Shown piece after piece: positions 1-6,519 of a stretch of DNA of 11,057 bases. Below the pieces are notes generated by a model. The model worked only from the letters and a program-made list of their open reading frames with translations, had not been told where the DNA came from and made no database searches. The translations under genes were made by a program, and so were the position numbers. Position 1 is the stretch's first letter. Each line of letters starts with the position of its first letter. The DNA lies in NCBI GenBank assembly GCA_021734725.1, contig JAIPIM010000117.1:1-11057 (forward strand). The letters are read 5' to 3'. The DNA comes from Minisyncoccota bacterium. Lineage in GTDB: Bacteria > Verrucomicrobiota > Lentisphaeria > Oligosphaerales > MVZH01.

Positions 1-996
1 TAGGAAGAAAAAGATGATACAGCCAACAATGCACCATCTTGGTAGCGGTAACGCGCCCAACCAGGCCGCCAGTTCAAAAGGGATCCGGGTTACGGCCAGG
101 AAATGTCCGAAGATAACCGCGCCGGCCACGATGAACATCACCATGCAGGAGGTACGTGCCGTCTCCAGCAGCGCACGTATGAAGCCGTGCCATGTCAGTT
201 GTCTGCGCAGAATGGCGAGGACAATAACACCGGCGGCGCCGATCGCGGCCGCTTCAGTGGGTGTGAATATCCCTTTGAACAAACCACCGATAACCAGGGC
301 AAATAACACTATGGCTTCGCCGGTCCCCAGCAATGATTTGAACTTGGCTGGCCAGGGCATGCCTTGAACGTCGGGCGCAAGTTCCGGCCGACGCTTGCAC
401 ATAATCAAAATTGTCAGACAAAACAAAACCGCAATGAGTATACCCGGAACAATGCCGGCCATGAACAGTTTTCCTACAGACTGTTCGCTCATGACTCCAT
501 AGACGATGAAAACCACGCTCGGCGGGATCAGCATGCCAATGCTTCCGCCCGCGGCGACGGCGCCGGTCCCCAGTTCCATGCTGTACCCGTAGCGTTTCAT
601 CTCCGGCAAGGCTACCGCGGACATAGTTGCGGCCGTTGCCGGTCCCGAGCCGCAAATGGCGCCAAAGATGGTGCAGGCGCCAACGGTTGCCATGGCAAGT
701 CCGCCGCGAAGTGCGCCGAACCAGCAGTGGGCACTGTCGAACAAACGCCTGCTGATACCGGCATGGAAGGCAATCTGCCCCATGAATACAAACAGGGGGA
801 TGACCGTAAGGCTGTAGTTCGCGAAGGTATTAAACAAGTCACTGGCGGCCATACTCATGGCGGCATGCGGATCGCCAAGAATGACGGCGAATCCGACCAT
901 CCCGACGAGCGCCATGACAAAGCCCACCGGAATGCTGCTCATGAGTAACACGAGCAGCACCGCCAATCCCAAAAGACCGATTTGCAGTGGGGTCAT
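1..996 (-). CDS. dctM: TRAP transporter large permease subunit DctM (3' end outside window)
   Basis: The open frame runs 332 codons from ATG 996-994 to the left edge without a stop. The family is usually about 425 residues, so roughly the last 90 are missing. DctM is the 12-helix inner-membrane channel subunit that couples Na+ (or H+) flow to import of an organic acid delivered by DctP. Seen in the protein: many hydrophobic segments, the motif GSGPATAATMSAVALPEMKR (about residues 116-135) and AAGGSIGMLIPPSVVF (148-163), both typical of DctM, and FTPTEAAAIG (244-253), which recurs in the family. The start codon overlaps the dctQ stop as ATGA, so translation is probably coupled; AAGGGAG lies 11 nt upstream. 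The substrate cannot be read from this subunit. A uronate or similar sugar acid is inferred from the upstream lyase gene. Confidence 0.95.
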   Translation of the reverse strand, partial: MTPLQIGLLGLAVLLVLLMSSIPVGFVMALVGMVGFAVILGDPHAAMSMAASDLFNTFANYSLTVIPLFVFMGQIAFHAGISRRLFDSAHCWFGALRGGLAMATVGACTIFGAICGSGPATAATMSAVALPEMKRYGYSMELGTGAVAAGGSIGMLIPPSVVFIVYGVMSEQSVGKLFMAGIVPGILIAVLFCLTILIMCKRRPELAPDVQGMPWPAKFKSLLGTGEAIVLFALVIGGLFKGIFTPTEAAAIGAAGVIVLAILRRQLTWHGFIRALLETARTSCMVMFIVAGAVIFGHFLAVTRIPFELAAWLGALPLPRWCIVGCIIFFFL

Positions 997-1502
997 GGTC
1001 GGATCATCTCCCTTCCGGGATGAACCAGGTGGTGAAGGATAACCAGTACAACCAGGAAACACACCACCGCAACAACGTACACCACGGGATAAAGAGGGAG
1101 CTCGAGCGTCGGTGTTACCTCCCCGCTCAGGCGGAGGGCGCGGGCATACAAAATGGTCTGCCAGCCAAGCACGGCAAACAAGGCCATTCCGATGCAACGG
1201 TTGACGGTGTCCACAACAATTCGGGCGCGTCGTCTCAACTTGTGGAAGAAAAACTCCACGGCCACATGCCCCTTGACCGCTGTTGTGTAGGGCAGGGCGC
1301 AGGCGATGGCCAGTCCTCCCAGCACGGTGACCAGGTCATAGGCGCCGGGAAGGGGGCGCCAGAGCGCGCGCCCGAGGACATCGAGCGTTGTAATAATCGT
1401 CATGCTCACCACCGCTGTACCTGCGAGAGCCGTGGTTGCATACACCAGCGTCCGCAGGCTTCGGGTGTACCATTGTGAGAGATTGACAAGTGGTTGCGCC
1501 AT
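993..1502 (-). CDS. dctQ: TRAP transporter small permease subunit DctQ
   Basis: This 169-residue protein has four predicted membrane segments (about 20-40, 53-71, 97-120 and 135-158), the usual size and topology of DctQ, which forms the membrane complex with DctM. The stretch GRALWRPLPGAYDLV (44-58), followed by a hydrophobic helix and then KGHVAVEFFF (77-86), matches the DctQ pattern of a polar loop carrying P-G and E/D-L before helix 2 and a conserved H-V-x-V after it. An in-frame TAA two codons upstream fixes ATG 1502 as the first possible start, although no strong ribosome-binding site precedes it. The stop overlaps dctM by four bases. A repeat-bearing gap of 225 bp separates it from dctP, which is unusually long for subunits of one transporter. 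Confidence 0.93.
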   Translation of the reverse strand: MAQPLVNLSQWYTRSLRTLVYATTALAGTAVVSMTIITTLDVLGRALWRPLPGAYDLVTVLGGLAIACALPYTTAVKGHVAVEFFFHKLRRRARIVVDTVNRCIGMALFAVLGWQTILYARALRLSGEVTPTLELPLYPVVYVVAVVCFLVVLVILHHLVHPGREMIRP

Positions 1503-1727
1503 GGTTTATGTCTTGTGCTCTGGCATACCGGTCTCGTATGCGCTTGACTGGGTACCGGCCTGATCTATTCACCAACCTCACAAGCTCAAAGACTCAAAGC
1601 ACTATACCCTGTTGGCGGTTGAGTTTGGGTCTCGGGTGTCAGGTGTCAGGTTTCGGATGTCAGGAATGGAGCTGTCAGCCTGAACCCTGAAACCCGAACA
1701 CTGACTTTTCTCCTTAAATCCACAGCA
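1503..1727. repeat. Repeat-bearing gap between dctP and dctQ
   Basis: No gene is visible in this 225-bp gap. It holds short degenerate direct repeats: GGTGTCAGGTGTCAGG at 1635-1650, a further GATGTCAGG at 1656-1664 and CTGTCAG at 1672-1678. It also holds an imperfect inverted repeat in which 1645-1664 pairs with 1686-1705 at 16 of 20 positions. The words (GTCAGG, TTTCGG, CCTGAA, ACCCGAA) are of the low-complexity type expected of dispersed intergenic repeats. CTCAAAGACTCAAAG near 1585-1599 is another short tandem pair. The element could modulate the amount of dctQM mRNA relative to dctP, or may simply be tolerated here. Which applies cannot be seen. Confidence 0.55.
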
Positions 1728-2786
1728 TTATGGCTGGTCCGTGGTATCTTCATCCAGACGTGCTTTCAGGTCGGCCAGGAACGCGGCCCCCGGCAGTTCA
1801 AGTTCTTCCATCCGTTTAACATAGCTGTCCAGAAGGGGCTGTACCTGGGCTACCCACTTTGTTGCCTGTTCCGCGGAAAGAGGAATGATATCGTGTCCGA
1901 GTTCCAACACGAAACGGCGCCCTTCCGCATCGGCTTTATCCCATGCCCGGCCATGTTTGTCAACCCACTCTCGGCTGACGTCGTTAAAAATTGTCTTTAC
2001 GTCCTCCGGTAATGCTTCCCACTTGGCCTTATTCATAACCACGTACATTGCGGTGGTATAGCCGATCGCGGCAGTGTCCGTAACGGACTCGATGACTTCG
2101 CCCTGCTTCCATCCTTCAAGGGTTTCCATGGGGCAGAACGTAGCCTGCACAACCCCCCGCTGCAATGCTTCATAGGTTTCGGGTTGGCTCATGGCAACGC
2201 GTACGCCTCCGAGAGCTTCCACGACTTTAGCGGACAGGCCCGTGGCACGGACTTTCATACCCTGCAAGTCACTGAGTGCGTTGACGGGCGTCTTGCTGGC
2301 CAGTATCCCCGGGCCGTGTGCATGAAGATAGAGGACATGGGTCTGGGCAAGTTCCGCCGGCTTGTATTTGCGTACCAATGCATCCGCTGTCCGGGATGCG
2401 GTGAGGCCATCCAGATAGCCCACCGGCAGATCCAGACCTTCAAGCAGGGGGAATCGCCCGCGCGTGTATGCACAACAGCTCATGCCGATATCGGAAATGC
2501 CGTTGATCACCCCGGCGTATGTCTGGTCAGGTTTTGTAAGCGTTCCACCCGGATACATGGTGATAACCACACGACCGTCAGTGCGGTTTGCGATTTCTTT
2601 GGCCCAAGCTTCGGCGGTCTTGTACTGGATGTGCGTTGCCGGGAAGAAAATGCTGTACGAAAGGTTGATGGTGTCTTCACCGCCTCCATCCGACGATGGT
2701 TTCCCGCAGCCCCCGATGAAGAATGAGACTGCCACGACAGCAAACGACGCCACACAAAAGATTGTCCGTTGAATGTTCGTTCTCAT
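1728..2786 (-). CDS. dctP: TRAP transporter solute-binding lipoprotein DctP
   Basis: The 352-residue protein begins with a hydrophobic signal and a lipobox IGGC with the lipidation cysteine at residue 27, followed by a Ser/Gly-rich linker. It is therefore a membrane-tethered receptor rather than the freely periplasmic protein of classical TRAP systems. Family features are MYPGGTL (77-83), GVINGISDIGM (92-102), LQGMKVRATG (174-183) and MSQPETYEALQRGVVQATFC (199-218). R180 in the KVRATG motif is probably the conserved arginine that binds the substrate carboxylate. The protein should catch an organic or sugar acid and hand it to DctQM encoded downstream. The start has a good Shine-Dalgarno sequence (GAGGAG, 8 nt before ATG). 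A 5' element shared with the lyase gene lies 30 nt upstream. The exact substrate is unknown; a uronate or oligouronate is inferred from the neighbourhood. Confidence 0.95.
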   Translation of the reverse strand: MRTNIQRTIFCVASFAVVAVSFFIGGCGKPSSDGGGEDTINLSYSIFFPATHIQYKTAEAWAKEIANRTDGRVVITMYPGGTLTKPDQTYAGVINGISDIGMSCCAYTRGRFPLLEGLDLPVGYLDGLTASRTADALVRKYKPAELAQTHVLYLHAHGPGILASKTPVNALSDLQGMKVRATGLSAKVVEALGGVRVAMSQPETYEALQRGVVQATFCPMETLEGWKQGEVIESVTDTAAIGYTTAMYVVMNKAKWEALPEDVKTIFNDVSREWVDKHGRAWDKADAEGRRFVLELGHDIIPLSAEQATKWVAQVQPLLDSYVKRMEELELPGAAFLADLKARLDEDTTDQP

Positions 2787-2816
2787 ACGCTTCTCTCCTC
2801 GGTTGGTTTAACTGGG

Positions 2817-2940
2817 GAATTGCGAAAAACAACATTTCGCAATTCTTGTTCTCAGTTCTTGGTTCTTGGTGCTTGGTTTTGAACTAAGAACGAAGCACCG
2901 CGAACCACGAACGACTCGCGCAAAGGCTATTTCTCAAGAG
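2817..2940 (-). repeat. Intergenic element copy A, 5' of dctP, with hairpin
   Basis: The element starts with a perfect 11-bp inverted repeat (GAATTGCGAAA 2817-2827, TTTCGCAATTC 2835-2845) around a 7-nt loop, AACAACA. It continues with TTCTTGGTTCTTGGTGCTTGG (from about 2857) and its degenerate complement (GAACTAAGAACGAAG, then CGAACCACGAACGA), and ends with CTCGCGCAAAG (2915-2925) and a weaker block up to AAGAG (2940). The same order of words is found in copy B at 6058-6171. Read on the minus strand it precedes dctP, leaving exactly 30 nt to the ATG. It could be a dispersed repeat, an operator or a structured leader. The sequence alone does not decide. Confidence 0.7.
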
Positions 2941-2971
2941 TCTGTGGGGTAACCGTTTCCGCACAGGCTCA

Positions 2972-3020
2972 AACTAGTGTGCTGCACATTGGTAGGAATT
3001 TACTTTACAGCACACTAGTT
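2972..3020. repeat. Perfect 13-bp inverted repeat with 23-nt spacer
   Basis: AACTAGTGTGCTG (2972-2984) and CAGCACACTAGTT (3008-3020) are exact reverse complements around a 23-nt spacer. The arms are only moderately GC-rich and no T-run follows on either strand, so this does not resemble an intrinsic terminator. It could be a tiny non-autonomous insertion remnant with terminal repeats (the arms carry CTAG near their outer ends) or a regulatory palindrome. It lies between the 3' end of the lyase gene and dctP. The rest of 3021-3153 shows nothing convincing beyond a small palindrome (3143-3153) next to the lyase stop codon. Confidence 0.6.
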
Positions 3021-3153
3021 GCCCCGTGAATCTTTGCAAATCTGTCATCGCTGAATTCTTGCCGTATCCAGAAGATCCCTTTCTCCACATGTCCAGTGCA
3101 TCGCAGGTGATGACACGACACCAGAGTCCCCTATGAATTCAAGCGATCATCGC

Positions 3154-6027
3154 CTATTTTGGGGGGCGTATCAGCCAGCCGTTTGTCAGCGGCGTCCCGT
3201 CGGGCAAGCGCGCGTCTAACGTTCGGTCGGCAAAGGCAATCAACCAATCACCCGCGTCACTGCTGATGGATACAGCCATACCCTTTCCCGGCGGCAACGG
3301 TTTGCCGGTGGTGCTGTTGGTTAATACGACCGTGTTCACATCTGCCTTTTCTTCGCCGGACGGGTCCGCGACCGCGGCCCAGGATGCGCCGGTCTGGCCC
3401 TCGCCGACCATTAGCAGCGCATGGATCCAGCCTTCCTTGCGGGAACCGGGTGTATGGAACGCCCAGGGCCGGGCGGCCGGCTCCATCAGTATCGTGACAG
3501 GCATGTGCTGTTCGGATTCGTATTGTTCGGCCGAGACTGCGAGGCGGTGCACCGCGGCCGGCGCCGTGCGCCAGTCTTTGCGCACTTCGGTGCACGCGGG
3601 GCCGCTTCCTGTCGGGCCGGCATTGAGCGCCGGGGCCTCACGTGCCTGCCAGTCCGGTGGCACGGCGAAATCGATGCCGGGATAGAAAGCCCAGTCGAAC
3701 GTGACGGGGTCGGTCGCGACCGCGCGGTCGAGCAAGACGACAAACGGACCGGCGTCCACCAGCAGCCGGTGATAGGTGACAGGCGGGTCGTACAGTGGCG
3801 TTTCCGAATCGGTGGCGACTTCCAACGCCTGCCAGCCGTCCCCTTGCTCAAGGCGCACAAGGCGACCCCTGCCGCCGACGATCTGGTCGCGACCGTTGAC
3901 TGCCAGCAGGCAGTCGGCTATGGTCGAGTACCACCCCTTTCGGCCGAACTGCTGCCCCATCATGCCGAAGACCGGGCTGGGGCCTTGCCCCACGTGCACG
4001 CTGAGCAGATCGATGTGCAGACGATGATGCGGAGATCCGTAATTTGTGCTGAGCGAGCGGATGACGCCGTTTGGCAGACGACGACGTAAAACCACATAGC
4101 CGGCATGCTCAAGATGCGTCGGTTTCAGAGACAGCTCCCCTTGCGGCACTCGCTCGACACCGTGCAGGAGTGCACCGAGCCCGTTGCCGCCCACACCCGG
4201 CAGAAAGATGCTGTTTCCGTAGTGCGCGTAAGCCCATTCGTAACGCCGGTCAAACGGATAGCGCGACGTCGGCGTGGGCAGTCCCAGCGCCGCCGGAGTG
4301 CTCAGCAGGGATTCCATTTCCAGCCCGCTGTCGTCAAATCCGAGCTGGTCCAGCGTAATCATCATGCCGATCATCGGATCCGCCGTGTTCCAGTGGTATC
4401 CCATGTCGCGCTCCATGCCCATGCCATCCACGTCGAAGCCGTATGTACGCATGGCAAAAAGTCCGCGCGGCCCTTCGACATACCGCATTGCCAACGGCCA
4501 GTTTTCCGTTGCCACCGCGAAGTAGAACACATTGTGCTGATGCTGTGTCATCTGGTTGTTGTAGGCGAGTACGTGACCGTCGAGCGTGCGCGCCAGCGGC
4601 AGTAGAAAGCGATCTTCGATATCGCGGATCTGCTGTGTGGACAAGCTCGGTCGCAGGTAGTCGTAGGCAAGGAAGAACGGCCACATGCGAAAGCCATCCA
4701 TCAATGTGTTGGACATGGTCCGGCTGCGAAATGCCGTGGAGCTTGGCCGCAAGGGGTCCCAGAGCAGATAGTTGTCCGCGTATGCCTGGAGAACGGCAAG
4801 GGCGCCGTCGCGGAACGCGTCATCCTCCGTCAAGGCCCATGCCCGCGCCAGGTTGAGACAGCGCAGGCCGTTGTCGGAATGAATCTTGTAGGCATCATTG
4901 CCGGCCAGCGTGATCTGGCGAGGCAGTCTGAACGAACCGTGCAACTGCCGGCGCGCTTGAGCCAGTACATTGTCAAGGATACCGGTAAACCGGCCCGCTT
5001 CCGCGTTACGACGCATGGCTCGACGCAATTTAGCCGGGGTAGCTTCAGCAACCGGATGTGTGACGCTGCGCGGCGGGACGGTCAGGAACCACGGATCCAG
5101 GCGCGACGAGTGCAGTGGAAGCAGCACTTCGTCGACTTCATCGACCTTTAGTTGCGGCCATACCATTTCGGTCCAGAGCGGAGGGCGTGTCGCGGCTTCC
5201 TCAGCAGCGGCTGTGAAGGTAACCCAAATCGCGAGAGCATCGCCTCCTCGCGCCTCCAATCCGCCGCCCCAGCGTTCTTCAAAATTCGTTCGTTGCGGCG
5301 ACATTGGTGCAAGAGTCCACGTCACATCATCCGGTAGTTCGAACAACGGATCTCCCGTGCGCGGCGATACGCGCTCGAGTTCGAGGGTTACAATCACTTC
5401 GCGCTCCGTGAGATTCCGCAGTGTGATGGGATAAGAGACTTCCAGCGTGTCGCCGGTCTGGCGAGTCCGCGTGCGGAAGTAATCGACCGTCCATTCGACG
5501 GGATGCCGTACCAGGCGGACGTTGCGGAACTCTACGCGCCGACGATCGTCGCGAATCATTTCCGGATCCTCCGCGAAACCGAAGCGAATCCAGAGGTCCT
5601 GCGTTTCCGGGCGTTGCGTGGGCCTGCCGTCGTCATCGAGATCCAGGTCAAAAGCCACGCTGTTCCATTCGTCAAGTTTCTGGACGTTTTTGTCATACCA
5701 GTTGCGCGAGAGCTGTGCCGTTGGGTATCCATCGGTCGTTACCACGAGCTGGATGGGGCCGTGGGTGGGTTTGTAGTCAAAGCGGATTTCATCGAACTGC
5801 GCGAGATCCACCGGCAATTGGATACCGAACTGCCCGCCGCGATCAACCGGCCGTGCTTCCCATACCCAGCCCTCCTCTGTTGCGCGAACCGTGCCGCTGC
5901 CTTGGATTTTCTCCCACTCCGCCGCGGCGGGCACATGCCAAACAGGGTTTGCCCCGCGTGCATGGATTGCCATGGTCGTGGCCAGGATCGCCGTGACAGT
6001 CGCTAAAGCCGGGTTGAATCTACGCAT
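3154..6027 (-). CDS. Secreted heparinase II/III-like polysaccharide lyase
   Basis: The frame encodes 957 residues from ATG 6027. I chose this start, not an in-frame ATG at 6153, because it follows GGAG at good spacing and opens directly with a signal peptide (about residues 1-26, MRRFNPAL then a hydrophobic core and AIHARGA); the upstream 42 codons are intergenic repeat. Order of parts: an N-terminal beta-sandwich, perhaps carbohydrate-binding (about 27-178), a second beta-rich domain (180-274), an alpha-helical toroid (about 323-598) and a C-terminal beta-sandwich. Likely catalytic region: YNNQMTQHQHN (489-499), ERDMGYHWNT (539-548) and HRLHID (668-673), corresponding to the Asn/His, Tyr and H-x-D sites of heparinase III and alginate lyase folds (PL12/15/17-like). 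These enzymes cleave uronate-containing glycans by beta-elimination. The polymer cannot be named. The TRAP genes downstream suggest import of its acidic products. Family assignment is moderately sure, substrate unknown. Confidence 0.8.
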   Translation of the reverse strand: MRRFNPALATVTAILATTMAIHARGANPVWHVPAAAEWEKIQGSGTVRATEEGWVWEARPVDRGGQFGIQLPVDLAQFDEIRFDYKPTHGPIQLVVTTDGYPTAQLSRNWYDKNVQKLDEWNSVAFDLDLDDDGRPTQRPETQDLWIRFGFAEDPEMIRDDRRRVEFRNVRLVRHPVEWTVDYFRTRTRQTGDTLEVSYPITLRNLTEREVIVTLELERVSPRTGDPLFELPDDVTWTLAPMSPQRTNFEERWGGGLEARGGDALAIWVTFTAAAEEAATRPPLWTEMVWPQLKVDEVDEVLLPLHSSRLDPWFLTVPPRSVTHPVAEATPAKLRRAMRRNAEAGRFTGILDNVLAQARRQLHGSFRLPRQITLAGNDAYKIHSDNGLRCLNLARAWALTEDDAFRDGALAVLQAYADNYLLWDPLRPSSTAFRSRTMSNTLMDGFRMWPFFLAYDYLRPSLSTQQIRDIEDRFLLPLARTLDGHVLAYNNQMTQHQHNVFYFAVATENWPLAMRYVEGPRGLFAMRTYGFDVDGMGMERDMGYHWNTADPMIGMMITLDQLGFDDSGLEMESLLSTPAALGLPTPTSRYPFDRRYEWAYAHYGNSIFLPGVGGNGLGALLHGVERVPQGELSLKPTHLEHAGYVVLRRRLPNGVIRSLSTNYGSPHHRLHIDLLSVHVGQGPSPVFGMMGQQFGRKGWYSTIADCLLAVNGRDQIVGGRGRLVRLEQGDGWQALEVATDSETPLYDPPVTYHRLLVDAGPFVVLLDRAVATDPVTFDWAFYPGIDFAVPPDWQAREAPALNAGPTGSGPACTEVRKDWRTAPAAVHRLAVSAEQYESEQHMPVTILMEPAARPWAFHTPGSRKEGWIHALLMVGEGQTGASWAAVADPSGEEKADVNTVVLTNSTTGKPLPPGKGMAVSISSDAGDWLIAFADRTLDARLPDGTPLTNGWLIRPPK

Positions 6028-6057
6028 GATAAGTCTCCGTGTGTCCGTGTAGTTAGA

Positions 6058-6171
6058 GAACTGCGAAATGTCGTTTTTCGCAATTCTTGGTTCTTGGTGC
6101 GTGGTTTTGAACGAAGAACGAAGAACGAAGAACCACGAAAAAGGCTCGTGCAAAGATGCATTTTGTAAGAG
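6058..6171 (-). repeat. Intergenic element copy B, 5' of the lyase gene
   Basis: This is the counterpart of the element before dctP. It has a hairpin with one mismatch (GAACTGCGAAA 6058-6068, TTTCGCAATTC 6076-6086; loop TGTCGTT), then TTCTTGGTTCTTGGTGCGTGG (6084-6104). Three perfect tandem GAACGAA units follow (6109-6129), then GAACCACGAA, CTCGTGCAAAG (6145-6155), and GCATTTTGTAAGAG up to 6171. Exactly 30 nt separate it from the lyase ATG, as in copy A before dctP. The loop is the reverse complement of copy A's loop apart from one base. It extends the lyase reading frame upstream artificially, which is why a longer start should not be used. Confidence 0.7.
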
Positions 6172-6519
6172 CGTTAACAGACAAAATAGAAGTATAACAC
6201 GGGCGCGGCTTGATGCTAGGGAACGTGAGATATGTCGGAGTGTCTCGAGTTGTGGCCGGTGGTCTTGGCGTGGGCGTTACGATCCTTCGCGTCCACGGAC
6301 TTGCGGGTGCGTTCGCATAAGAGGGTAAGAGTTTTTGGAGTGGGGGAATTCATTTGATGCCCGGTCGGTTACAACCGGGTCGGGCGACCGGGGAACTGTC
6401 CGCGTCACGGCGTAGCGTTTTGCGAAGACTGGCTCCTCGGCGCTGGATTTTGTGGTATGGCCTGACATATTTTATGCTTTCTCACGTTCTTTGTGAACCG
6501 GAAGTAAAAGGGACACGCC
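6172..6519. other. Divergent intergenic region before lpxA
   Basis: No gene is visible between the lyase 5' element and lpxA. The stretch must hold promoters for both directions, but I see no pair of promoter boxes with good spacing. A TATAAC (6193-6198) lacks a well-spaced upstream box. Near 6360-6392 two competing stem-loops can form: CCCGGTCG with CGACCGGG (6360-6367 and 6385-6392, 8 bp perfect), or CGGTT with AACCG (6366-6370 and 6373-6377). AAAGGGA at 6507-6513 is the lpxA ribosome-binding site. Confidence 0.5.

Noticed and set aside
364..948. Long plus-strand open frame of 194 codons
   Set aside because: It lies antisense to dctM, whose protein matches the family throughout. The plus-strand product is polar, low in recognisable motifs and has no ribosome-binding site.
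3143..3153. Palindrome next to the lyase stop codon as an intrinsic terminator
   Set aside because: The stem is only five bases with a one-base centre and no T-run follows on the minus strand.
3421..4089. Plus-strand open frame of 222 codons
   Set aside because: It is antisense to the lyase gene in GC-rich DNA. No domain is recognisable, and the minus-strand frame carries the signal peptide and lyase motifs.
6109..6139. GAACGAA tandem units as a CRISPR-like or iteron array
   Set aside because: The units are 7 bp, directly abutting, without spacers, and there are only three perfect copies. No cas or replication gene is near.
6163..6198. Promoter TTGTAA ... TATAAC before lpxA
   Set aside because: The spacing between boxes is 24 bp, and the alternative TTAACA box leaves only 13 bp. 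Neither is acceptable for a standard sigma-70 type promoter.
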